Translations under genes and position numbers: made by a program
Assembly (NCBI GenBank): GCA_020860885.1
Contig: JAJBTS010000211.1
Coordinates: 1-6,679 of the forward strand
Direction of reading: 5' to 3'
DNA from: Bacteroidales bacterium
GTDB lineage: Bacteria > Bacteroidota > Bacteroidia > Bacteroidales > Azobacteroidaceae
Length of the DNA stretch: 6,679 nt
Shown: piece after piece, positions 1 to 6,678 of the stretch
Layout: each line of letters opens with the position of its first letter
Numbering within the stretch: position 1 is the first letter of the stretch
The notes under the pieces: generated by a model
Told to the model about the DNA's origin: nothing
The model's input: only the letters and a program-made list of their open reading frames with translations
Databases searched by the model: none

Positions 1-36
1 AAGAAGTGTATCTATTGCCGGATAGGTCATAACCTT

Positions 37-76
37 CTGAGGACAGAAACAAATCCTCGGTAAACTTTGTATTTTT
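37..76 (+). terminator. possible hairpin and T-tract upstream of the first gene
   Basis: CTGAGGA (37-43) and TCCTCGG (54-60) can pair as a 7-bp stem with one G-U wobble around a 10-nt A-rich loop, followed about 11 nt later by a T5 run (72-76). This could be the terminator of a gene ending just left of the window, or a leader structure of the lipoprotein gene. The stem is short and the T-run is distant, so this is a weak call. Confidence 0.25.
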
Positions 77-102
77 CGGGCTTAAATCAATAAATTAAGA
101 AC

Positions 103-2022
103 ATGCGTTTCTTTCTTTGGATAAAAAAAATACTTTTTTTCTGTACTTATCTCGCGTTTGTTATATGCGGGCTGTATGCCTGTGCCAGCGTAGGAAGTCC
201 GGGAGGAGGAGATTATGATGTCGATCCTCCTAGATTTGTCAGGAGTGTTCCTGAACCCAATACAACTAATTTTACAGGCAATCAGATTTCAATCTGGTTT
301 GACGAATACATTAATATTACAAATCCTACGGAAAAAGTTATCATAACACCTCCTCAACTTAAAGCTCCCGTTATCAGAGCCATAGGCAGAAGAGCATTCG
401 TAGAACTGAATGATTCTCTGATTCCGAATACGACTTATACGTTTGACTTTACGGATGCGATCGTCGATAACAACGAAAGTAACGCTTTGCAGGGATTCTC
501 TTTTGCTTTTTCTACCGGGGATGTTGTGGATTCCCTGGAGATTTCCGGATTATTACTGAATGCTGAAAATCTGGAACCTATGCCCAAAGTCATAGTAGGG
601 ATACATTCCGATCTTTCCGATAGCGCTTTCTTAACAAAACCGTTTATAAGAACCTCACAAACCAACGACAGAGGAAAATTCTCTATCCGGAATATAGCTC
701 CGGGAACCTACAGACTTTACGCTTTGCAGGATGCAAACCGGGATTTCAAATTCGACAATCCGGCTGAAGCGATTGCTTTTCTCGACTCCTTAGTTGTACC
801 GGATTTTGAACCGGCCATCCGGACAGATACCATCTGGCAAGATACTTTAACCATAGATACCATCCTAACCGTTCCCTACACCCGGTTTACCCCGGATGAT
901 GTTGTTTTACGATTATTTAATGAAAAAAATGATGTCCAATACAGGACCCGGGCGGAAAGAATTTTTCCTTATCAATTTGTGATGGAGTTTAATTCAGATA
1001 TCGGAATGCCCCCCGGCATACGCCTGTTGGATCCGGAGAGAGAAAATAACAACTGGTATACCCTGGAACAATCGCCGGATCAAAAAACCATGACTTATTG
1101 GATAACAGATTCCCTGGTTTACCAACAGGATACTTTAATGGTGAAAGTCGATTATTTGCAACAGGATACACTAAACAACCTGGTTGAAAGCTCGGATACC
1201 ATCCGCTTGTATCAAAGGGGAAGAAACAGAAGAAACAATGACAGAGACAATAATGAAGAAAAAATTGAGTTTATGCATATAGGTATCTCTCCTACTGCCG
1301 TTGTTAATGTTTACGATACGGTGAAGATAACATTCTCGGAACCGGTGCTCAATTTTGATACGGACCTCATTAGCATGGAGCAAAAGGTAGATACACTGTG
1401 GCAACCCGTTAACTTATCCCTGACACAGGACAGCCTGAATCCCCGTATTTATTACTTTGATCCCAGATGGCCTTATAAAGAGGAATATAAAATAAAAATT
1501 GATTCGGCTACTTTCTATAGTGTCTATGGCAAATGGAATGATTCGATCCAGGTAAACATAAAAACACGGGCTGAAGACGAATATGCAAACTTATACGTAG
1601 CGGTAAGCGGAATCGAACCGATAGGATTCGGACAACTCCTGAACCGGACGGAAAAAATTATCAAAGAATCGCAGGTGATTGAGGGAGAATTACGATTCCA
1701 GGATGTTCCTCCGGGTAAGTATTTCTTACGTTATATCGATGACAGAAACAGGAATGGGAAATGGGATACCGGTAATTTCATCGAAGGGATTCAACCCGAA
1801 GGCGTTTATTACTATCCGGGAGAATTCGAACTTAAAAAATATATGGAATGGGAACAAAGCTGGGACATAACAGCTCTTCCGGTCGACAAGCAGAAGCCGC
1901 TTGAAATTACAAAAAATAAACCAGTTGAGAAACAACCAAAAAGAAGCAGAAATGAAGAAAGACAACAAACGAACACAAGCAACACATCTTCCGGAGGTTT
2001 ACCCGGAACATCTATATTTTAG
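103..2022 (+). CDS. Ig-like domain-containing envelope lipoprotein
   Basis: A 639-residue exported protein. Residues 1-27 form a lipoprotein signal: basic residues at the start, a hydrophobic stretch to about 26, and a lipobox LYAC with Cys27 as the lipidated residue. It is followed by the SVGSPGGG...DxDPP segment typical of a Bacteroidetes family annotated with an SbsA-like Ig domain (Big_5, about residues 40-138). Residues about 146-225 resemble a carboxypeptidase-regulatory or prealbumin-like beta module. A second Ig-like stretch lies at about 388-488 (SPTAVVNVYDTVKITFSEP), and a second prealbumin-like module at about 495-590. The two modules share PGxYxL followed by a DxNx[DN]xxxD loop (210-218 and 547-555). 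The C-terminal 45 residues are charged, Ser/Thr/Asn-rich and probably disordered; their coding DNA overlaps the next gene. ATG at 103 is chosen because it gives the complete signal peptide. Membrane anchoring follows from the lipobox. Molecular function is unknown; a structural or assembly role in the envelope is inference only. Confidence 0.85.
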   Translation: MRFFLWIKKILFFCTYLAFVICGLYACASVGSPGGGDYDVDPPRFVRSVPEPNTTNFTGNQISIWFDEYINITNPTEKVIITPPQLKAPVIRAIGRRAFVELNDSLIPNTTYTFDFTDAIVDNNESNALQGFSFAFSTGDVVDSLEISGLLLNAENLEPMPKVIVGIHSDLSDSAFLTKPFIRTSQTNDRGKFSIRNIAPGTYRLYALQDANRDFKFDNPAEAIAFLDSLVVPDFEPAIRTDTIWQDTLTIDTILTVPYTRFTPDDVVLRLFNEKNDVQYRTRAERIFPYQFVMEFNSDIGMPPGIRLLDPERENNNWYTLEQSPDQKTMTYWITDSLVYQQDTLMVKVDYLQQDTLNNLVESSDTIRLYQRGRNRRNNDRDNNEEKIEFMHIGISPTAVVNVYDTVKITFSEPVLNFDTDLISMEQKVDTLWQPVNLSLTQDSLNPRIYYFDPRWPYKEEYKIKIDSATFYSVYGKWNDSIQVNIKTRAEDEYANLYVAVSGIEPIGFGQLLNRTEKIIKESQVIEGELRFQDVPPGKYFLRYIDDRNRNGKWDTGNFIEGIQPEGVYYYPGEFELKKYMEWEQSWDITALPVDKQKPLEITKNKPVEKQPKRSRNEERQQTNTSNTSSGGLPGTSIF

Positions 2023-2851
2023 GAAAATATTCAGAACGATCCTGGTGGGGATATGCCTGATTGCAATCTCCACTCTAAAAATACAGGGTCAGGATTTTCC
2101 TTTCCAGGACGGAGAGATTTTAAATTACGATATCCGTTATAAATACGGATTGGTTACCATGAAAGGAGGCACTGCCAGTTACAAAGTAAATGATTCGGAT
2201 TTTGAAAATCAGCAAACCGTTCAATCGGTCCTTACTTTCAAAACCACTTCTTTCTTTGATAAAATTTATAAGATCCGGGATACTTTGACTTCTTACGCAA
2301 CTATTCCTCATTTGCAACCTATCTTTCATCAGAGAAGCGTAAATGAGCAAGGCACTCACTTTATCGAAAAAATGAAAACTTTACAATTCAGTGACGGATT
2401 TACGGAAGTAAGTATCTTAAGATCGAGAGGAGATCATATTATGGTAGACACCATAATAAATGCAAACCATCCGGGATTCGACCTTCTGAATGTTTTTCTT
2501 TTTATCCGGAATTTGGATTATGAAAATATTTCCGTAGGAGAAACCAGGAATCTGGCAACCTTTCTTGGGCGAAGAAAAGTGAATATTATTCTCCGTTATC
2601 AGGGACAAAGTATTATCGAAAGAAGTGAGACACATAAATTCAAAGCATTGAAATTTGATATAGATATCACAGATGATGTCTTTACCGAGTCGTCCAATGC
2701 TATGGAAATATGGATCAGCGATGACCTGAACCGAATTCCTCTTAAGTTAAAAGCGAAACTAAAGATCGGTGCAGCGGAAGCAGATATGACTTCTTATAAA
2801 AATCTAAAACATCCTTTAAGCTCTGAAATACGGATTCCAACTAAGAGATAA
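1952..2851 (+). CDS. DUF3108 domain-containing exported protein
   Basis: A 299-residue protein matching the DUF3108 pattern. It begins FQDGEILNYDIRYKYGLV right after a signal peptide, has beta-rich segments throughout, and carries the family's C-terminal block (MEIWISDDLNRIPLKLKAKL, then GAAEADMTSY). The hydrophobic segment is at about residues 25-42 with probable cleavage near IQG/QD (46-47), so it should act in the periplasm or at the envelope. ATG 1952 is the only ATG before the signal sequence. It gives an unusually long polar N-region of about 22 residues and a 71-nt overlap with the preceding lipoprotein gene in a different frame. A TTG at 1901 would make this worse, and no in-frame ATG lies closer. 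The start is therefore the least certain part. DUF3108 proteins have no established biochemical function. Tight coupling to the Ig-like lipoprotein suggests the two products work together, which is inference. Confidence 0.85.
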   Translation: MKKDNKRTQATHLPEVYPEHLYFRKIFRTILVGICLIAISTLKIQGQDFPFQDGEILNYDIRYKYGLVTMKGGTASYKVNDSDFENQQTVQSVLTFKTTSFFDKIYKIRDTLTSYATIPHLQPIFHQRSVNEQGTHFIEKMKTLQFSDGFTEVSILRSRGDHIMVDTIINANHPGFDLLNVFLFIRNLDYENISVGETRNLATFLGRRKVNIILRYQGQSIIERSETHKFKALKFDIDITDDVFTESSNAMEIWISDDLNRIPLKLKAKLKIGAAEADMTSYKNLKHPLSSEIRIPTKR

Positions 2852-2855
2852 AATA

Positions 2856-3785
2856 ATGGAACTTATATATATTACTAACTCTACTCAACTAACGGAAGAA
2901 ACAATAGCTACGATAGGATTTTTCGATGGTGTGCACCAGGGGCACCGTAACCTCATCATGCAGTTGAACGATCTGGGAAGAAGAGAAAAAATAAAAACAT
3001 CCGTTGTTACGTTTCCTGTGCATCCCCGAAAAATATTGCATAAAGAATATCAACCTCAATTATTGAACACTTTCGAAGAAAAAATACAGGAATTAGCCAC
3101 TACAGGTATCGATTATTGTTATGTTTTAGAGTTCAATACTATCCTTTCGGAGATGCCTGCTCAGGATTTCATGTATTACATTCTCAAAAAGCAGTTAAAG
3201 ATTAAAGATCTGTTGATCGGATACGATCATAAATTCGGAAAAGGTAGGATCAACAGTTATAATGATTACGTTGAATTCGGTCAATCCTGCGGCATCCGGA
3301 TCTTTCCGGCAGAGAAATATGAACCGGACGATCAACACATAAGTTCTACGGTTATTCGAAATCTTTTGTATGAGGGAAAAGTAAAAGAAGCGGCAAAACT
3401 ATTGTCCTATAGTTATTTTATTCAGGGAAAAGTTATCGGCGGAAATAAAATAGGCAGAACCATAGATGTTCCCACTGCAAATATCCTTCCCAATTCGCCG
3501 GAAAAAATTATTCCTATGGAAGGTGTATACGCTGTCTTTACTTCCATAAACAATCACCGGTACCAGGGAATGTGCTATATTGGCAACAGGCCAACCATTT
3601 CCTCTACCGGAGAGAAAAGAATCGAAGTAAATATCTTTAATTTCAATGAAGATTTATACGGAAAAGAAATTATGATTGAATTCATCGATTTCATTCGTAA
3701 AGATATACATTTCGAGAACATAGAGAAATTAAAATTACAATTGCAGGAAGATAAAAAAGCTACTATTTCAGCCTTGTCTTCTTAA
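2856..3785 (+). CDS. ribF: bifunctional riboflavin kinase/FAD synthetase
   Basis: Cytoplasmic enzyme that phosphorylates riboflavin to FMN and then adenylylates FMN to FAD. At 309 residues it has the usual length and both domains. The N-terminal nucleotidyltransferase domain shows GFFDGVHQGH (21-30), GYDHKFGKGR (122-131) and the SSTVIR block (163-168). The C-terminal flavokinase domain shows GRTIDVPTAN (200-209, with the Mg/ATP-binding PTAN motif), GNRPT (243-247), RIEVNIFNF (255-263) with Glu257 as the expected catalytic base, DLYG (266-269) and the closing IRKDIHFENIEKL region. No key residue is missing. ATG 2856 lies 4 nt after the DUF3108 stop, so the gene is probably co-transcribed with the two envelope genes. 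No FMN riboswitch or separate promoter is visible in front of it, as the gap is too short. Confidence 0.97.
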   Translation: MELIYITNSTQLTEETIATIGFFDGVHQGHRNLIMQLNDLGRREKIKTSVVTFPVHPRKILHKEYQPQLLNTFEEKIQELATTGIDYCYVLEFNTILSEMPAQDFMYYILKKQLKIKDLLIGYDHKFGKGRINSYNDYVEFGQSCGIRIFPAEKYEPDDQHISSTVIRNLLYEGKVKEAAKLLSYSYFIQGKVIGGNKIGRTIDVPTANILPNSPEKIIPMEGVYAVFTSINNHRYQGMCYIGNRPTISSTGEKRIEVNIFNFNEDLYGKEIMIEFIDFIRKDIHFENIEKLKLQLQEDKKATISALSS

Positions 3786-3849
3786 GGATGCCTAACTTAC
3801 AAAATCAGATCTCTATCTGTCCGAATTCCTTTTTTCCTAAGGTCAACCC

Positions 3850-3895
3850 TAGCTGATGCAATCTTCCTCAGCTACTTAATTATTATTCTTTTTTT
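3850..3895 (+). terminator. possible terminator of the ribF transcription unit
   Basis: TAGCTGA (3850-3856) and TCAGCTA (3868-3874) form a perfect 7-bp inverted repeat with an 11-nt loop, 65 nt after the ribF stop. It is followed by CTTAATTATTATTC and a T7 run (3889-3895). The position between two transcription units and the T-rich downstream strand fit a rho-independent terminator. The stem is short and the uninterrupted T-run starts about 14 nt past it, so an operator or chance repeat is also possible. Confidence 0.4.
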
Positions 3896-3926
3896 GGTAT
3901 TTTTTGAATTCTAAAGAGTAACTTTG
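3893..3926 (+). promoter_or_regulatory. Bacteroidetes-type promoter of the metal-uptake operon
   Basis: TAACTTTG at 3919-3926 is an exact match to the Bacteroidetes -7 consensus TAnnTTTG. A TTTG at 3893-3896 can serve as the -33 element with a 22-nt spacer, slightly longer than the usual 19-21. Transcription would begin about 3931-3934, leaving a short A/T-rich leader of some 17-20 nt before the ATG at 3951. The -7 box overlaps a perfect palindrome CTTTGCAAAG (3922-3931), a possible operator site. Confidence 0.6.
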
Positions 3927-3950
3927 CAAAGACTTAATAAAAATTATTCT

Positions 3951-4832
3951 ATGAATAGGTTTTTCATATTCCTTGGTGCTTTATTCTGTTTGTTATTTGC
4001 GTCGTGTTCCGGAAATTCAGGCAAAGATTTCCTTATTATGGTAACGATTGAGCCTCAACGCTATTTTGCAGAACAGTTGGCGGATACTTTTTATTCCATA
4101 CAAACGATGGTTCCTCCCGGAACAAGTCCGGAAAGTTACGATCCCAGTCCTCAACAGATGACTCAACTGGCTAAAAGCATGGCATATTTCCAAATAGGAT
4201 ATTTAGGATTTGAAAATGTATGGATAGAAAAACTCAAAAACAACAATCCTGAATTGCGTTTTTTCAATAACGGAGAAGGGATTGATTACATCCATTCGAC
4301 AGCCCATTCGCATGAACATGAAGATGGACATCATCACGATTGTTCCGGAGTCGGAGTAGACCCACATACGTGGTCTTCTCCAAAGCAAGCCCGGATTATT
4401 GCAACAAATATGTACAATGCATTCTTAAATATAGACGTGGAAAATACCCGCACTTATTACATTAATTATATTAAACTTCTGGAAGAAATTGATGAAACCG
4501 ACCGGATTGTGCAAGAATACTTAAACAAATCGAATCAAAAAGCATTTATTATTTATCATCCGGCTCTTTCTTATCTGGCCAGAGACTACGGGTTAACTCA
4601 ATATGCTATTGAAATGGATGGCAAGGAGCCTTCAGCCGAACAGATTAAGGAATTAATAGACACTGCAAAAGAAAAAAATATAAAAACCGTATTTATCCAG
4701 CAAGAGTTTGATAAAAAGAATGCAGAAACCATCGCTAAAGAAACAGGCTGCAAACTGGTTACAATCAATCCTCTTTCTTACCATTGGAAAGAAGAAATAA
4801 TACGGATTGCTAAAGCTTTATCGGATGAATGA
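3951..4832 (+). CDS. znuA: zinc/manganese-type ABC transporter substrate-binding lipoprotein
   Basis: A 293-residue member of the cluster A-I (ZnuA/TroA) metal-binding proteins, which capture a divalent metal outside the cytoplasmic membrane for an ABC importer. The ATG at 3951 starts a lipoprotein signal with lipobox FASC (Cys19). The TTG at 3924 lies inside the promoter box and is rejected. Visible family blocks are TIEPQRYFAEQLA (32-44), the first ligand loop PPGTSPESYDPSP (55-67), a His-rich loop (115-131, seven His, with Cys131) before VDPHTW (His139), YHPALSYLARDYGL (His203), EPSAEQIKELI (226-236) and INPLSYHW (272-279). The usual first ligand His is replaced by Glu61, and the TroA-type late Asp by Asn273. 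The His-rich loop and general pattern favour zinc over manganese or iron, but specificity is not proven by sequence. The stop overlaps the ATPase start by 8 nt, indicating translational coupling. Confidence 0.9.
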   Translation: MNRFFIFLGALFCLLFASCSGNSGKDFLIMVTIEPQRYFAEQLADTFYSIQTMVPPGTSPESYDPSPQQMTQLAKSMAYFQIGYLGFENVWIEKLKNNNPELRFFNNGEGIDYIHSTAHSHEHEDGHHHDCSGVGVDPHTWSSPKQARIIATNMYNAFLNIDVENTRTYYINYIKLLEEIDETDRIVQEYLNKSNQKAFIIYHPALSYLARDYGLTQYAIEMDGKEPSAEQIKELIDTAKEKNIKTVFIQQEFDKKNAETIAKETGCKLVTINPLSYHWKEEIIRIAKALSDE

Positions 4833-5562
4833 GCCTATCCTTGAAATACAGAACTTAAGTGCTGGCTATCAGAATGAAGTGGTACTTAAAGATGTGAATT
4901 TGAAAGTCTATGAACAAGATTTTCTGGGTATAATAGGACCAAACGGAGGAGGCAAAACCACTCTTGTAAAAACCATACTGGGTTTACTGAAGCCTATTTC
5001 CGGAAAGATTCGCTTCGCTTCTCCGGAAATAGAGAACTATATTGGTTATATGCCCCAGATCAATAATATTGATCGTAAATTTCCTATTATGGTCCATGAA
5101 GTAATCGAATCGGGCCTGTACTTCAATAAAAAATTAAGTAAAACCGAAAAAGAATATCTGGTAAATCAGGTCATCTACGAGACCGGTATAACCGGGATTG
5201 CTTATAAACCTATCGGAGAATTGTCGGGCGGACAGCTTCAAAAGGCTTTGTTGGCAAGGGCAATGGTAGGAAGACCCAAGCTTCTTATCTTAGATGAACC
5301 CAGCACCTACGTAGACAAACCCTTCGAATCGCAATTTTACGAAGCATTGGAAGATTTAAGTTTATCCACGGCAGTTATTCTTATCTCACACGATATAGGA
5401 ACAGTTTTATCCATTGTTAAGAATATCGCATGCGTAAACGGAACCTTGCATTATCATCCGGGAGCCGATGTTGAATACAATTGGATAAAGGAACATTTCG
5501 ATTGTCCGATCGATCTGGTAGGACATGGGGATTTTCCTCACCGGGTCTTAAAGAAACATTAA
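4825..5562 (+). CDS. znuC: metal ABC transporter ATP-binding protein
   Basis: A 245-residue cytoplasmic ATPase subunit that should power metal uptake with the preceding binding protein. All nucleotide-binding motifs are intact: Walker A GPNGGGKTT (38-46), Q-loop Gln78 in GYMPQ, signature LSGGQ (133-137), Walker B LLILDEP (153-159) with catalytic Glu158, D-loop Asp164 and switch His189 in ISHD. The C-terminal tail (CPIDLVGHGDFPHRVL, 227-242) is typical of metal-type ABC ATPases of the ZnuC/MntB class. ATG 4825 is chosen because it overlaps the upstream stop as ATGAATGA; an upstream TTG at 4807 would only add six residues. No permease gene follows in the window, so its membrane partner is not visible here. 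Confidence 0.93.
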   Translation: MNEPILEIQNLSAGYQNEVVLKDVNLKVYEQDFLGIIGPNGGGKTTLVKTILGLLKPISGKIRFASPEIENYIGYMPQINNIDRKFPIMVHEVIESGLYFNKKLSKTEKEYLVNQVIYETGITGIAYKPIGELSGGQLQKALLARAMVGRPKLLILDEPSTYVDKPFESQFYEALEDLSLSTAVILISHDIGTVLSIVKNIACVNGTLHYHPGADVEYNWIKEHFDCPIDLVGHGDFPHRVLKKH

Positions 5563-5565
5563 TAC

Positions 5566-6513
5566 ATGGACAATTTTCTTTTCTCTCTCAATGTGGTAGC
5601 TCCGTTATTTGTATTGATGGCTACCGGGTATGTCGCGCGTCAGATAAACTTTATCAATGATACCTTTCTGAGCCAACTCAACCGGTTTGTATTCAAATTC
5701 TGCCTGCCATTAATGCTTTTTCAGGACATCCGGACCTCTTATGTGGGAGATTTCTCCAATACCCGGTTAATAACCTCTTCTTTAATAGGTGTGGCTGTTG
5801 TCATTCTCCTCTCCTTCCTGATTATCCCCAGGTTAATTAAAAGGAAAGGGCAAAGAGGTAGCATGATCCAGGGGATCTATAGAAGTAATTTCCTGATTTA
5901 TGGACTTCCTCTGGCAACAGGCATGTACGGAGATGCTGCTCTCTCTTCGATATCTATGCTCATGGGTATTATGATTCCCTTTTATAATATAGCCGCTGTA
6001 ATAATCCTTTCCATTTATTCAGAAACAGGAACACATAAGGTAACGGTACTAAGTATATTGAAAGATATTGTTATTAATCCTCTGATTATAGGTTGTTTCT
6101 TTGGCTTATTGGCGGGAGTCAGCCATTTAACACTTCCGCGCTTACTGGATGTTCCTATCAGCCAGTTAGCCGGAACTGCAGCTCCGCTGGCTCTTTTCGT
6201 TATGGGAGGAGAATTCAAATTTAAAAGCCTCAAGAATAATCTATTGAAAGTGATAGGTGCAGCTACTGCTCGTTTGGTAATCGTTCCGGTTACAGCGTTG
6301 GCTGTATTTGTATATATGGGATTCAGGAATGTCGATTTAGCCGTCCTGATCAGTATCTTTGCCACACCTACTGCGATGGCCAGCTATATCATGGCCAGAA
6401 ATATGGGAAACGATGGTGAGTTATCAGCCCAAATCGTTGTTTTAACAACAGCCTGTTCCAGTGTAACTATCTTCTTCATTATTTTCGCATTACGATCGTG
6501 GGGATACCTTTGA
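5566..6513 (+). CDS. AEC family transporter (auxin efflux carrier-like)
   Basis: A 315-residue polytopic inner-membrane protein with about ten hydrophobic segments in two halves (approximately 7-25, 40-56, 68-88, 102-119, 126-150, 160-184, 199-214, 226-250, 255-275, 287-308). Family features visible are PLFVLMATGYVARQ near the N-terminus, NRFVFKFCLPLMLF with the helix-breaking Pro, YRSNFLIYGLPLA (105-117), INPLIIG (170-176), APLALFVMGG (206-215) and FATPTAMASYIMA (265-277). Length is usual for the family (PF03547). Characterised bacterial relatives include malonate and malate carriers, but the substrate here cannot be read from sequence. It starts 3 nt after the ATPase stop and so is probably co-expressed with it. 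It is a secondary carrier fold, not an ABC permease, and should not be annotated as ZnuB. Confidence 0.88.
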   Translation: MDNFLFSLNVVAPLFVLMATGYVARQINFINDTFLSQLNRFVFKFCLPLMLFQDIRTSYVGDFSNTRLITSSLIGVAVVILLSFLIIPRLIKRKGQRGSMIQGIYRSNFLIYGLPLATGMYGDAALSSISMLMGIMIPFYNIAAVIILSIYSETGTHKVTVLSILKDIVINPLIIGCFFGLLAGVSHLTLPRLLDVPISQLAGTAAPLALFVMGGEFKFKSLKNNLLKVIGAATARLVIVPVTALAVFVYMGFRNVDLAVLISIFATPTAMASYIMARNMGNDGELSAQIVVLTTACSSVTIFFIIFALRSWGYL

Positions 6514-6574
6514 ACAGTCGACAGTAAGCAGTTAAACAGTTAACAGTAAGCAATGAACAGTTAACAGTAAGCAA
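6511..6574. repeat. three tandem copies of a 21-bp repeat
   Basis: Three near-identical units begin at 6511, 6533 and 6554, with consensus T[GA]AACAGT[TC][AG]ACAGTAAGCA[AG]. The first unit starts on the stop codon of the AEC gene and is separated from the second by one extra T. Each unit contains two staggered ACAGT words around a 6-bp palindrome (GTCGAC in unit 1, GTTAAC in units 2 and 3). Short A/C/G/T-skewed repeats of this style are common between genes in several bacterial groups. No function is assigned. Confidence 0.85.
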
Positions 6575-6591
6575 GATATTACTTTTCAATA

Positions 6592-6678
6592 GCGATAAAT
6601 ATCATTACCCTTTCTCAATGCTTTTCGCTACCTTTTTGCGGTAAGTATCACTACCCCTCCGAAATACTCTTCGCGACC
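6592..6678. repeat. two degenerate 46-bp tandem repeat units at the right edge
   Basis: The stretch 6592-6632 realigns with 6638-6678 at an offset of 46 bases. Shared words include GCG.TAA.TATCA.TACCC and TTCGC.ACC, with about 10 mismatches in 41 positions, mostly transitions. A partial earlier unit may be visible at about 6578-6591 (TTACTTTT matching TACCTTTTT with a small shift). The repeat reaches the window end, so its full copy number is unknown. It is too degenerate for a CRISPR array. Confidence 0.6.

Noticed and set aside
1..63. Open stretches at the left edge, such as frame 3 ending at TAA 30-32 and frame 1 ending at TAA 61-63, that could be the tail of an upstream gene.
   Set aside because: Ten to twenty codons with no recognisable family signature; not enough to call a partial gene or its frame.
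61..69. TAAACTTTG as a -7 promoter box for the lipoprotein gene.
   Set aside because: It has one base too many between TA and TTTG, and no TTG lies at the correct -33 distance, so it is only suggestive.
3924..3950. TTG at 3924 as an upstream start for the metal-binding lipoprotein.
   Set aside because: It lies within the -7 promoter box, upstream of the expected transcription start, and would spoil the lipoprotein signal peptide that begins cleanly at 3951.
6015..6365. A 116-codon open frame on the minus strand inside the AEC transporter gene.
   Set aside because: It is antisense to a well-supported membrane protein and shows no family motif of its own; treated as a shadow.
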